Assembly (NCBI RefSeq): GCF_051388935.1
Contig: NZ_JBPKBI010000001.1
Span: 496,001 to 560,000 of the forward strand
Reading direction: 5' to 3'
DNA from: Yinghuangia sp035454725
GTDB lineage: Bacteria; Actinomycetota; Actinomycetes; Streptomycetales; Streptomycetaceae
DNA: 64,000 bases
The notes beneath the pieces were generated by a model. The model searched no databases. It was not told where the DNA came from and was given only the letters and a program-made list of their open reading frames with translations. This document shows positions 14,720 through 23,868 of the stretch, piece after piece. The position numbers and the translations under genes were made by a program. Each line of letters starts with the position of its first letter. Positions within the stretch are counted from its first letter, which is position 1.

Positions 14720-16222
14720 TCAAGGGCGCACGCCGCCGCCCGGGCCGAGCAGCGAGCGCTGCTGGGCAGCGTGTTTGTGATTCCCGCCGCGAGGTGCGAG
14801 CACGACGTCCTGGCCTATCCCCGGCATACCGGGTTCGGTGGGCCTTTGGGGCGCCGGTGCCGCGGTCACGGGGCGCACTGGTTGGAGCCCGGCTGTTGCT
14901 GCGGCCTGCCCCGGCAGTTTGCGGGGTGTCGGCGCCGCATCAGGCGTGAGCGACTGCTGCGGCGGAGCTTGGGCGTGGCCCTGCTGCCGGGTGAGGTGTA
15001 CGTCGGGCGGATGGACCGGCATCGGCGGGATTCGCGGAGGATGGCCCGTTGCGGCGAAGGTCGCAGGGCTTGCGCTCAGCCACGGATTGCCTGGTCGGGC
15101 CGCGTTCGCGCGCTGCCTCGTCGCGTTTTCGGCCGCCTTTTGCGCACGGTTGTCCACCACGATGCGTTCGTTGTATTTGTGGAAGTCCTTCGGCCGGTCG
15201 TTCGCGGGACGCCCCAGATTCTGCATCACAAAGGCGTGAGTCGCTCTGCTTGCCGCATCCGCGCGTGGGCCGTCCACGACGACGGCCATGATGCCTTCGG
15301 CTTCCTGCTCGAACTGATTCTCGGCGGCGTACGGCCCCGAGTGCCTGTGGACGAGAGCCTTGCTGAGCTCGTTCATCGCTGTCGGCCCGTAGTACTTGCC
15401 CGGCAGGCCGGCAAGCTGCTCCGCTCGGACGTCGGCGGCCGAGGGGTCGGCGGCGACGTCTTCCGGGTTGCCGGCCTTCTCCAAATTCTTCCGGTGCCAC
15501 TTCAGGACTTCGTTGTCCGGTGCTTTGCTGAAGAAATTGAAATCGGCCTTGTATCTTGCCGCGACGTCGTTCTGGATCGCATGGGATTCTGAGGTGTGCG
15601 CTACTTGACGGATCACTTCGCGCGCGAGTGAGCCGTCCTTCCCGCGTTCCGCAGCCGATCGCCGGGCGGCATTGCCGATCAGGTGACCGATCTCATGGGC
15701 GACAACTGCCGCCACTCCGAGCCGACTGGATCGGTTGGCCGCCCCTTCTTTCGCGGCTTGGGCCAGCCAGCTTGCATGGGAGTCCCCGGCTTCGGTGCTG
15801 AAGAGGCGGGAGTTGAACCAAAGCTTGGAGCCGTTCTCGCCGGTGCGCTCCCGGACACTCCTGGCGTTGGGATACACCGCGCCGGGAGTCCCGCTGGTGA
15901 GAGTGCCGGCGTCCCCGGTTCTGGAGAGTTCGCCGAAGTCGCTGATCGTGACTTCACGGAGATCGGTCACGCGATAGTGGCGCAGCATGACCAGCGTGTT
16001 CATGGCGATCTGCTTCGCCGCGTACAGATCCACCCGGTCGTCCATGTCCAGATGGACCGTGCGCCTGGTGGCCTCGTTGAGCCCGGCGCCGAAGATCCGC
16101 CGAACGTCCTCATGCGTCGTGGCATGGCGGAGGGCTTGGTGGGTGGCGTAGTTGCGCACCCGGTCGGTGACCAGGGGCATGGAGGCGAACACCCGCGCCA
16201 GGCGCCCGCCACCGCTCGCCAC
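14720..16222 (-). CDS. Unrecognised protein with HEIGH zinc-peptidase motif and proline-rich tail
   Basis: About 500 aa from GTG 16222 (CAGGAG four bases upstream; ATG 16180 is the alternative). HEIGH lies at residues 176-180, inside RLGVAAVVAHEIGHLIGN, with E305/E307/E309 in NQFEQEAEGIMAVVVDG as a plausible third zinc ligand; this layout is seen in phage and polymorphic-toxin zincins. Residues after about 360 are Pro/Ala/Gln-rich and probably disordered. There is no signal peptide or membrane helix. It ends about 150 bases before the SDR start on the same strand. I do not recognise a family; peptidase activity is inferred from the motif. Confidence 0.65.
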   Translation of the reverse strand: MASGGGRLARVFASMPLVTDRVRNYATHQALRHATTHEDVRRIFGAGLNEATRRTVHLDMDDRVDLYAAKQIAMNTLVMLRHYRVTDLREVTISDFGELSRTGDAGTLTSGTPGAVYPNARSVRERTGENGSKLWFNSRLFSTEAGDSHASWLAQAAKEGAANRSSRLGVAAVVAHEIGHLIGNAARRSAAERGKDGSLAREVIRQVAHTSESHAIQNDVAARYKADFNFFSKAPDNEVLKWHRKNLEKAGNPEDVAADPSAADVRAEQLAGLPGKYYGPTAMNELSKALVHRHSGPYAAENQFEQEAEGIMAVVVDGPRADAASRATHAFVMQNLGRPANDRPKDFHKYNERIVVDNRAQKAAENATRQRANAARPGNPWLSASPATFAATGHPPRIPPMPVHPPDVHLTRQQGHAQAPPQQSLTPDAAPTPRKLPGQAAATAGLQPVRPVTAAPAPQRPTEPGMPGIGQDVVLAPRGGNHKHAAQQRSLLGPGGGVRP

Positions 16223-16644
16223 GAGACTCCTGCCCAAGAACCGATCTTGACCATAATCAGTCGATGACGCGCGTATCCGCCATCCGGTACACGCGGTCTG
16301 TGGATCGGAAACCGACAGGTGTCGCGGCGCGCAACGGCCTTGGGAGTGCGTGGACGGCACACGTGGTGAGGCGCATGCCACATCCGGGGGGCCAGTGGCC
16401 GTCATGAGTCGATCGGCCCGTGCTCAACGTGACGGGGCGGTGGGCGGCTGCGGTGGCATGGCCGCGGCGGCATCGCGAATCGTGGGCGACAGGTTGCGCG
16501 GTACGAACATCGAAGTACAAAGTCGAGATTCGCGATGTCGGTCGTCGGCAGCGGGCATGTCTCGGTGGCCGGCGGGGCGTTCGCCCGCGGCCCGGCGGCT
16601 GCCGCCGTCCACCGGGAAGCGGCGGCAAGCCATCGGCGGTTTGT
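16223..16644. other. Intergenic region downstream of narI
   Basis: 422 bases between narI (minus) and the HEIGH-motif gene (minus). Several short GC-rich inverted repeats near 16570-16610 could terminate the nar transcript, but none is convincing. Confidence 0.4.
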
Positions 16645-17415
16645 TCAGCCCACGCGTTCCCACCCCCGCCGGGGCGCGCGGGCGCCGAGTTGGTCGTCTC
16701 GGCTGCGGTAGACGATGTACGGACGTGTCAGATAGCCGAGCGGTGCCGTGAGCATGTGGACCAGGCGGGTGAACGGCCAGAAAGCGAACAGGGCGAGGGC
16801 ACTCAGCGCGTGCAGTTTGAACAGCACGGGTGCGTCGGCCATCAGTTCGGGGTCGGGGTCGGCGTAGAAGATGCCGCGGAACCACGGGGAGATGGTCTCG
16901 CGGTAGTTGTAGCCGCCGCCGACCAGGTTCGCGGCGACCGTGGCCGAGAGGCCCAGGATGATGACCGTGGTGAGCAGCGCGTACATCGCCTTGTCGTTGC
17001 GCGTGGTGGCGCTGAAGACCGGGCCGACCGTGCGGCGCCGGTAGATCAGGATGGCCAGGCCGCCGAGGGTGCACACCCCGGCGATGGTGCCGAGGACGAC
17101 GGCGACGACGTGGTACGCGTGTTCGCTGACGCCGGCGGCTTCCGTCCAGGACTCGGGGATCACCAGACCACCGACGTGGCCGAGCAGCACGATGAGGATG
17201 CCGAAGTGGAACAGCGGGCTGCCGATGCGCAGCAGCCGGTTCTCGTACAACTGGGACGACCGCGTGGTCCAGCCGAACTTGTCGTAGCGGTAACGCCAGA
17301 TGTGGCCGAGGACGAAGGTGGCCAGGACCAGGTACGGCAGGATCACCCACAAGAACGTGGACCCGCCGCCGGCCGCCGCCAACGTCGTTGATTGGGGGGG
17401 TGGTTGGGGCGTCAT
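16645..17415 (-). CDS. narI: Respiratory nitrate reductase gamma subunit (cytochrome b)
   Basis: 256 aa. Membrane anchor that oxidises quinol and passes electrons through two hemes b to NarH. Five hydrophobic segments are visible (FLWVILPYLVLATFVLG; HFGILIVLLGHVGGL; YHVVAVVLGTIAGV; ALLTTVIILGL; HALSALALFAFWPFTRLVHM). Histidines in HIWRYRYDKFGW, PLFHFG, LGHVGG and KLHALSA/RLVHMLTAPLGY fit the heme-ligand pattern. ATG 17415 overlaps the narJ stop (ATGA) and follows GGAGG. Last gene of narGHJI. Confidence 0.93.
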   Translation of the reverse strand: MTPQPPPQSTTLAAAGGGSTFLWVILPYLVLATFVLGHIWRYRYDKFGWTTRSSQLYENRLLRIGSPLFHFGILIVLLGHVGGLVIPESWTEAAGVSEHAYHVVAVVLGTIAGVCTLGGLAILIYRRRTVGPVFSATTRNDKAMYALLTTVIILGLSATVAANLVGGGYNYRETISPWFRGIFYADPDPELMADAPVLFKLHALSALALFAFWPFTRLVHMLTAPLGYLTRPYIVYRSRDDQLGARAPRRGWERVG

Positions 17416-18275
17416 CGGGAACCTCCTGGCGTGCCGGGCGGGCGGCTGACCGCTGCTGGTGCGGCCGTGGGGATGTAGGGAGCCAGTCCGACCTGCTCCT
17501 CGGGCGGTCCCTGCGCGGCGAGCCGGGCGACGGCGGTGCGCTCGTCGCCGCTGAGCGCCGGCAGTGTGGCGGAGACCGACGCGAGGACGTCCGCCCAGGG
17601 TGAGCCCGAGTCCCGCAGCGCGATGCGCAGCAGTTCCAGTCCGGCGCGGTGTTCGACGAGGATGTGCGCGTCGTCGGCGGCGGCGGCGAATTCGAGGACG
17701 ACGGCGAGGTGGTCGGAAAGCTCGTCGTCGCCGAGTCGCCAGCCCGCGCGGGCGTACGCCTGCTTGAGGCGCAACAAGGCGACGCCGCGCTTCCGTGTGT
17801 CGCCGTGCGCGTAGTAGGTGAGGAACAGGCAGCAGCGTTTGCGGTGGTCGAACGTCGCGACGTAGTCGGCGGCGAGGACCGTGCGGGGGGCCTGCTCGGC
17901 ATGGTCCGCGAAGCGCAGCAGGGGAGCGCCGACGGGGTCGGGGAACGCGGCGGCGGCGCGCCGTACCAGCGGCAGTTCGGCATGGAACCGCTCGTCGGGG
18001 TAGGCGAGAAGCAGTGATTGCACCTGCCACGCGTGGCGCCACGAGGTGTCGTCGGCGCGGTCCTCGCGCGGCTTACGCCGGAAGCGCAGCCCGCCCCGCC
18101 TGCCCGGACCACGCAGCTTTCCGAGACCACCGGGACCACTCGGACCGCCGGGACTGCCTGAACCCTCCGGCCCGCCCGGCTCGCTTGGCCCGCCGGGACC
18201 AGCGAGACCGCCGGAACCGCTTGGCCCGACTCGCCCGCTCGGCCCGCCTTCCACGTCCACTGCGTCACGTGCCAT
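17412..18275 (-). CDS. narJ: Nitrate reductase assembly chaperone with Gly-rich N-terminal extension
   Basis: 287 aa. TorD-type chaperone that inserts molybdenum cofactor into NarG before membrane attachment. The helical core begins at about residue 72 (WRHAWQVQSLLLAYPDERF), with VAADYVATFDHRKRCCLFLTYY and HGDTRKRG typical of NarJ. Residues about 9-62 are an odd Gly/Pro/Ser stretch resembling collagen-like G-x-x repeats (GPSGSGGLAGPGGPSEPGGP). The start ATG 18275 overlaps the narH stop by 11 bases; moving it downstream would remove the extension, but I see no good alternative start. Confidence 0.9.
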   Translation of the reverse strand: MARDAVDVEGGPSGRVGPSGSGGLAGPGGPSEPGGPEGSGSPGGPSGPGGLGKLRGPGRRGGLRFRRKPREDRADDTSWRHAWQVQSLLLAYPDERFHAELPLVRRAAAAFPDPVGAPLLRFADHAEQAPRTVLAADYVATFDHRKRCCLFLTYYAHGDTRKRGVALLRLKQAYARAGWRLGDDELSDHLAVVLEFAAAADDAHILVEHRAGLELLRIALRDSGSPWADVLASVSATLPALSGDERTAVARLAAQGPPEEQVGLAPYIPTAAPAAVSRPPGTPGGSR

Positions 18276-20046
18276 GGCCGCCCTCGCTTCGGTCGTCGGT
18301 GGGGTGATCGCCTGGGCTGCCCGCGCCCGCCGGTTTACCCGAATTTTCTGGACTGTCTGGATTATCGGGATCGCCCTCGCGCGTGGGAAAAAGCCCCGGC
18401 GGGCGGCCCTTGCCGTCCCAGTTGAGGAGGTTGACGCGCGTGGCCCGGTCCTGCGGGACGGCGTGCGTGTCGGCGGTCTGGCGGTCGCGCAGCATGCGGA
18501 AGTTCTCCACCGCGACGGGCGCGGGGGCGCCGGACGCCTCGCCGAAGGGACCCGAACCGCCCATGCCGGGGCCGCCTTCGAAGTCGAGGCTGCATTCGGT
18601 GGCGAGTTCTTCGAGGGCGTGGGCCTGCTCGGCGTGCGCGGGCGGGATGACGTACCGCTCGTTGTATTTGGCCAGGGCAAGCAGGCGGTACATGTCGTAC
18701 GTCTGTTCGCCGGTCATGCCCACGGCTGCGGGGATCGCGTCGTCGGGCTCGCGGCCGAAGTTGATGTCGCGCATGTACGAGCGCATCGCCGCGAGGCGCT
18801 TGAGCACCGCCGTCACCGGTTCCGGGTCGCCGGCCGTGAACAACTGGGCCAGGTAGTCGACGGGGATGCGCAGCGTGTCGATGGCGGCGAACAGGTTGCG
18901 GCGGTTCTCGGCGTCGTGGCCGGTCTCGCGGACGGCGTCGACGACGGGGGAGAGCGGCGGGATGTACCAGACCATCGGCATGGTCCGGTACTCCGGGTGC
19001 AGTGGCAGGGCGACCTTGTAGGTGTTGATCAGAGCGTGGATCGGGGACCGCTGCGCCGCGTCGATCCAGTCGCGCGGGATACCCGCCTGTTCCGCCGCCG
19101 CGACCACGCGCGGGTCGTGCGGGTCGAGGAAGACCCGGCGCTGGGCCTCGTACAGGTCCGTGTCGTGCGGCGTGGAGGCGGCCTCCAGCACGCGGTCGGC
19201 GTCGTAGAGCACCAGGCCGATGTAGCGCAGGCGGCCGACGCAGGTCTCCGAGCACACCGTGGGAATCCCGACCTCGACGCGCGGGAAGCAGAACGTGCAC
19301 TTCTCGGCCTTGCCGGTGCGGTGGTTGAAGTACACCTTCTTGTACGGGCACCCCGACACGCACATGCGCCACCCGCGGCAGCGGTCCTGGTCGACCAGAA
19401 CGATGCCGTCCTCGGTCCGCTTGTAGATCGCGCCGGATGGGCAGGACGCCGCACACGACGGGTTGAGGCAGTGCTCGCAGATCCGCGGCAGGTAGAACAT
19501 GAACGTCTGCTCGAACTCGAACCGGATCTTCTCGCCCAGCCCGGCGAGCAGCACGTCCTTGTCGCCGTGTTCGAGGGAACCGCCCAGGTCGTCGTCCCAG
19601 TTCGCGGACCACGAGATCTTCATGTCCTTGCCCGAGATCAGCGATTTCGGACGGGCGACCGGCGTGTGTTCCTGGAGCGGCGCGTTGGTGAGGGTGTCGT
19701 AGTCGTACGTCCACGGCTCGTAGTAGTCGTCGAGCGACGGCAGTTTGGGGTTCGAGAAGATCGTGAGCAGCTTCCTGAACCGGCCGCCGCCCTTCAGCAC
19801 GAGTCGGCCGCGCTTGTTGAGCTTCCAGCCGCCCTTCCAGGTCTCCTGGTCCTCGTAGCGGCGCGGGTAGCCCTGGCCGGGGCGGGTCTCGACGTTGTTG
19901 AACCAGACGTACTCGACGCCGCTGCGGTTGGTCCACGCCTGCTTGCAGGTGACCGAGCAGGTGTGGCAGCCGATGCACTTGTCGAGGTTCATGACCATCG
20001 CCATCTGGGCCATGACGCGTCCGATGACGGGTTCGCCGCGCGGCAT
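18265..20046 (-). CDS. narH: Respiratory nitrate reductase beta subunit (Fe-S)
   Basis: 593 aa. Carries electrons from NarI to NarG through three [4Fe-4S] clusters and one [3Fe-4S]. Cysteine groups visible: CIGCHTCSVTCKQAW, CEHCLNPSCAASCPSGA, CRGWRMCVSGCPYKK (the Trp in place of Cys marks the [3Fe-4S] site of NarH) and CTFCFPR/CSETCVGR. The C-terminal region is NarH-specific, then ends in an acidic Pro/Asn/Gly tail. ATG 20046 overlaps the narG stop by one base. Confidence 0.96.
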   Translation of the reverse strand: MPRGEPVIGRVMAQMAMVMNLDKCIGCHTCSVTCKQAWTNRSGVEYVWFNNVETRPGQGYPRRYEDQETWKGGWKLNKRGRLVLKGGGRFRKLLTIFSNPKLPSLDDYYEPWTYDYDTLTNAPLQEHTPVARPKSLISGKDMKISWSANWDDDLGGSLEHGDKDVLLAGLGEKIRFEFEQTFMFYLPRICEHCLNPSCAASCPSGAIYKRTEDGIVLVDQDRCRGWRMCVSGCPYKKVYFNHRTGKAEKCTFCFPRVEVGIPTVCSETCVGRLRYIGLVLYDADRVLEAASTPHDTDLYEAQRRVFLDPHDPRVVAAAEQAGIPRDWIDAAQRSPIHALINTYKVALPLHPEYRTMPMVWYIPPLSPVVDAVRETGHDAENRRNLFAAIDTLRIPVDYLAQLFTAGDPEPVTAVLKRLAAMRSYMRDINFGREPDDAIPAAVGMTGEQTYDMYRLLALAKYNERYVIPPAHAEQAHALEELATECSLDFEGGPGMGGSGPFGEASGAPAPVAVENFRMLRDRQTADTHAVPQDRATRVNLLNWDGKGRPPGLFPTREGDPDNPDSPENSGKPAGAGSPGDHPTDDRSEGGHGT

Positions 20047-23000
20047 CAGTACGCCACCTCCTGCGACCGGCGGCGGATGACGGTGACCTCGTCGCGCTGG
20101 TTGCCGGTCGGGCCCAAGTAGTTGAAGGCGTACGACAGTTGCGCGTAGCCGCCGATCAGGTGCGTCGGTTTGACCAGCAGCCGGGTCAAGGAGTTGTGGA
20201 TGCCGCCTCGGCGCCCGGTGGCCTCGGCGCGAGGGACGTCGATCAGGCGGTCCTGCGCGTGGTGCATGTAGACGGTCCCCTCCGGCATGCGGTGCGAGAC
20301 GATGGCGCGCGCGACGACGACGCCGTTGCGGTTGACGGCCTCGATCCAGTCGTTGTCGCGTACGCCGATCTTGGCGGCGTCCTTGCCGCTCATCCACACC
20401 GTCGGCCCGCCTCGGGACAGCGACAGCATGAACAGGTTGTCCTGGTATTCGGAGTGGATCGACCACTTGTTGTGCGGCGTCAGGTAGCGGACCGTCACGC
20501 CGAGTTCGTCGCGGTGGCCCACCTCGGGCTCGCCGAAGAGCAGATGCATGTCCAACGGCGGCCGGTAGACAGGGAGTTGCTCGCCCAGCTCGGCGATCCA
20601 GTCGTGGTCCAGGAAGAAGTGCTGACGCCCGGTCAGGGTGTGCCAGGGTTTGAGGCGTTCGACGTTGACGGTGAACGGCGAGTAGCGCCGCCCACCGGTT
20701 TCCGAACCCGACCACTCCGGAGACGTGATCACCGGTACCGGCCCGGCCTGGGTGTCGGCGAAGGTGACCCGCCTGCCCTCGTTCTCGCTTGCCAGATCGG
20801 CGAGTTCGGTTCCGGTGCGCTTCTCCAGGGTGCGGAAGCCCTGTGTGGCCAGGCGCCCGTTCGTGGTGCCGGACAGCGCGAGGATCGCCTCGCATGCCTG
20901 GACGTCGCGGGCGATGGACGGGCGGCCGTGGGCCGGTCCGCCGCGTACGGTTCCGTTCTGGTGCCGCAGGTGGTCGAGTTCGCGGTCGAGGGTGAACGTG
21001 ACGCCCTTGGTGGTGGCGCCGAGTGTGTCCAACAGCGGTCCGATCGCGGTCATTTTGTCGGCCACCGCACCGAAGTCCCGTTCCACGACGACCAGTTTGG
21101 GCATCGTGCCCCCGGGGACCGGCTCGCATTCGCCGGTCTTCCAGTCCCGTACGCGGCCGTGCGGGGTCGCCATCGCGTCGGGGGTGTCGTGCAGCAGCGG
21201 CGCCGCGACCACGTCTTTGCGGACACCCAGGTGATGCCCGGCCAGACGGCTGAACTCCCGTGCCAGGGACTGGAATGCGTCCCAGTCGGTACGGGTCTGC
21301 CAGGGCGGGGCGATCGCCGGGTTGAAGGAGTTCACGAACGGGTGCATGTCCGTGGTGCTGAGATCGTGTTTCTCGTACCAGGTCGCGGCCGGCAGCACCA
21401 CGTCGGAGTAGACGGTCGTGCTGGTCATCCGGAAGTCCAGCGTGAGCAGCAGGTCGAGCTTCCCGGTCGGCGCCTCCTCCCGCCACACGACGTCGCGCGG
21501 ACGCGCGTCGGGCGGTGCCTCCTCGGCGCTCACCGACGACTCGACGCCGAGCAGGTGCCGCAGGAAGTACTCGTTGCCCTTCGCCGACGAGCCCAGCAGG
21601 TTGGCCCGCCAAACGGTCAGCACCCGGGGGAAGTTCGCCGGGGCGTCGGGGTCCTCCCCGGCGAAGTGCAGCGAACCTTCCGTGAGTTGCCGCACGACGT
21701 GTTCGCCCGCGCTGCGTCCCGCCGCCTCCGCCTCGTCGGCGAGGTCGAGCGGGTTGCGGTCGAAGGTCGGATACGACGGCATCCAGCCCATCCGCGCCGA
21801 CGCCGCGAGCACGTCGGCGGTGCTCATCCCCGCGAAGCGGCTGCTCTCGCTGCCGGCACCGCCCGGGCTCCCCGCACTTCCGGCGGCGAGCGTCGCGGCG
21901 GAGAAGGGGTCGTACCGGAATTGGTCGGTGTGCAGGTACCAGTACGCGGTCTGGATCATCTGCCGCGCGGGGCGGTTCCAGTCGGACGCCGTGGCGAGTG
22001 CCGAATACCCCGTGATGGGACGGACCTTCTCCTGCCCGACATAGTGGGCCCAGCCGCCGCCGTTGACGCCTTGGCATCCGGTGAGGGTCGTCAGGGTGAG
22101 GAACGCCCGGTAGATCGTGTCGGAATGGAACCAGTGGTTGGTGCCCGCGCCCATGATGATCATCGAACGGCCCCGTGACTCCTCGGCGTTCGTGGCGAAC
22201 TCACGCGCGATCCGGGCCGCCTTCCCCGCGTCGACGCCGGTGACCGTCTCCTGCCACGCCGGCGTGTACGGCTGGTCCGCGTCGTCGTAGCCGGTCGGCC
22301 ATGCGCCCGGCAGCCCCTCACGCGCGACGCCGTACTGGGCGAGCAGCAGGTCGTAGACGGTCGTCACCACGTGCCCGGCGACACGTCGCACCGGAACTCC
22401 CCGGCGCAGTACGCCCGCCGACCCGTCCGGGCTGTCGAAGCGCGGCAACTCCACGGCCAGCGGGGCCTCTTCCGAGCCGAGCACCGACAACAGCGGGTCG
22501 ACGCCTTCGAGATCGAGGTTCCACCGTCCCGCGCCCGACTCGCCGAACCGGTGCCCCAGCGTGCCGTTCGGGACGACCGGCCGGCCCGAGGCCGCGTCGA
22601 GGAGCACGGTCTTGAAGGCGGCGTTCTCCGCCTCGGCTGCGGGAGCCCCCAGGTCCGCGGCGGTCAGGAACTTGCCCGGGCGGTACTGTCCCGGCCCGTG
22701 CTCCTCCAGGGTGACGAGGAACGGCAGGTCGGTGAAGCGCTTGACGTAGTCCGTGAAGTAGGGCGTCTGCCGGTCGACGAAGAACTCCTTGAGGATCACG
22801 TGGCCCATGGCCATCGCCAGCGCCCCGTCGGTGCCCGGCTGCGCCGCGAGCCATTCGTCGGCGAACTTGACGTTGTCCGCGTAGTCGGGTGAGACCGCCA
22901 CCACCTTCTGCCCGCGATAGCGCGCCTCGGCCATCCAGTGCGCGTCGGGCGTGCGGGTCACCGGCAGGTTCGAGCCCCACATCACCAGGTAGCCCGCGTC

Positions 23001-23804
23001 CCACCAGTCGCCCGACTCCGGTACGTCGGTCTGATCGCCGAACACCTGCGGCGAGGCCACCGGCAGGTCCGCGTACCAGTCGTAGAACGACAGCATCACG
23101 CCGCCGACCAGCGAATAGAACCGCGCGCCGGCCGCATGCGACACCATCGACATCGCCGGGATGGGGGAGAACCCGGCGAGCCGGTCCGGGCCGTACGTCT
23201 TGATCGTGTGGACGTGCGCCGCCGCGACCATCTCGATCGCCTCGTCCCAACTCGCCCGCACTAGGCCGCCCTTGCCGCGCACCGACTTGTAGCGGCGGGC
23301 CTTCACGGGATCGTCGGCCACGTCGGCCCACGCGAGCACCGGATCGCCGAGACGGGACTTGGCCTCGCGGTACATCTCCAGGAGGACTCCGCGCACGTAC
23401 GGGTAGCGCACCCGCGTGGGCGAGTATGTGTACCAGGAGAACGCGGCACCGCGCGGGCAGCCGCGCGGCTCGTACTCGGGGCTGTCCGGACCGACGGAGG
23501 GATAGTCGGTCTGCTGCGACTCCCACGTGATGATGCCGTCCTTGACGTACACCTTCCACGAGCACGACCCGGTGCAGTTGACGCCGTGCGTCGACCGCAC
23601 CACCTTGTCGTGCGACCAGCGTTCCCGGTAGAAGTCGTCGGCCTGCCGTCCGCCCCTCTTGTAGAGCGCGCGCAGATCGTCCGAGACGTCGGCGCGCGTG
23701 AAGAACCGGCGGGAGCGGACGAGGGCGTCCGCCAACTCGCCGTCGAGCCCGGCCGGGGCCGGGGGATCGGGTGCGGACATACGGGGGTCGGACTCGGTGC
23801 TCAA
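20046..23804 (-). CDS. narG: Respiratory nitrate reductase alpha subunit (molybdenum catalytic subunit)
   Basis: 1252 aa, full length. Reduces nitrate to nitrite at a bis-MGD molybdenum centre on the cytoplasmic face. The [4Fe-4S] FS0 site H-x3-C-x3-C is seen in HGVNCTGSCSWKV; YADLPVASPQVFGDQTD includes the Mo-ligand Asp region; the C-terminus has SHRMPEGTVYMHHAQDR. The start is TTG 23804, supported by GGAGGAGG just upstream; the ATG at 23780 has no ribosome site. narK lies 64 bases upstream, so narK-narGHJI probably form one transcript. Confidence 0.96.
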   Translation of the reverse strand: MSTESDPRMSAPDPPAPAGLDGELADALVRSRRFFTRADVSDDLRALYKRGGRQADDFYRERWSHDKVVRSTHGVNCTGSCSWKVYVKDGIITWESQQTDYPSVGPDSPEYEPRGCPRGAAFSWYTYSPTRVRYPYVRGVLLEMYREAKSRLGDPVLAWADVADDPVKARRYKSVRGKGGLVRASWDEAIEMVAAAHVHTIKTYGPDRLAGFSPIPAMSMVSHAAGARFYSLVGGVMLSFYDWYADLPVASPQVFGDQTDVPESGDWWDAGYLVMWGSNLPVTRTPDAHWMAEARYRGQKVVAVSPDYADNVKFADEWLAAQPGTDGALAMAMGHVILKEFFVDRQTPYFTDYVKRFTDLPFLVTLEEHGPGQYRPGKFLTAADLGAPAAEAENAAFKTVLLDAASGRPVVPNGTLGHRFGESGAGRWNLDLEGVDPLLSVLGSEEAPLAVELPRFDSPDGSAGVLRRGVPVRRVAGHVVTTVYDLLLAQYGVAREGLPGAWPTGYDDADQPYTPAWQETVTGVDAGKAARIAREFATNAEESRGRSMIIMGAGTNHWFHSDTIYRAFLTLTTLTGCQGVNGGGWAHYVGQEKVRPITGYSALATASDWNRPARQMIQTAYWYLHTDQFRYDPFSAATLAAGSAGSPGGAGSESSRFAGMSTADVLAASARMGWMPSYPTFDRNPLDLADEAEAAGRSAGEHVVRQLTEGSLHFAGEDPDAPANFPRVLTVWRANLLGSSAKGNEYFLRHLLGVESSVSAEEAPPDARPRDVVWREEAPTGKLDLLLTLDFRMTSTTVYSDVVLPAATWYEKHDLSTTDMHPFVNSFNPAIAPPWQTRTDWDAFQSLAREFSRLAGHHLGVRKDVVAAPLLHDTPDAMATPHGRVRDWKTGECEPVPGGTMPKLVVVERDFGAVADKMTAIGPLLDTLGATTKGVTFTLDRELDHLRHQNGTVRGGPAHGRPSIARDVQACEAILALSGTTNGRLATQGFRTLEKRTGTELADLASENEGRRVTFADTQAGPVPVITSPEWSGSETGGRRYSPFTVNVERLKPWHTLTGRQHFFLDHDWIAELGEQLPVYRPPLDMHLLFGEPEVGHRDELGVTVRYLTPHNKWSIHSEYQDNLFMLSLSRGGPTVWMSGKDAAKIGVRDNDWIEAVNRNGVVVARAIVSHRMPEGTVYMHHAQDRLIDVPRAEATGRRGGIHNSLTRLLVKPTHLIGGYAQLSYAFNYLGPTGNQRDEVTVIRRRSQEVAY

Positions 23805-23868
23805 CGCCTCGCCTCCTCCGGGCCGTCGGCCCGCTCGGGTACGGCTGGGATGTTCCGTATCGCGGGCT

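Noticed and set aside
20139..22178. 679-codon open frame opposite narG, and similar frames opposite narH, nirB and nasA
   Set aside because: Arg/Val/Gly-rich shadow frames caused by high GC in the third codon position of the real genes; no ribosome sites.
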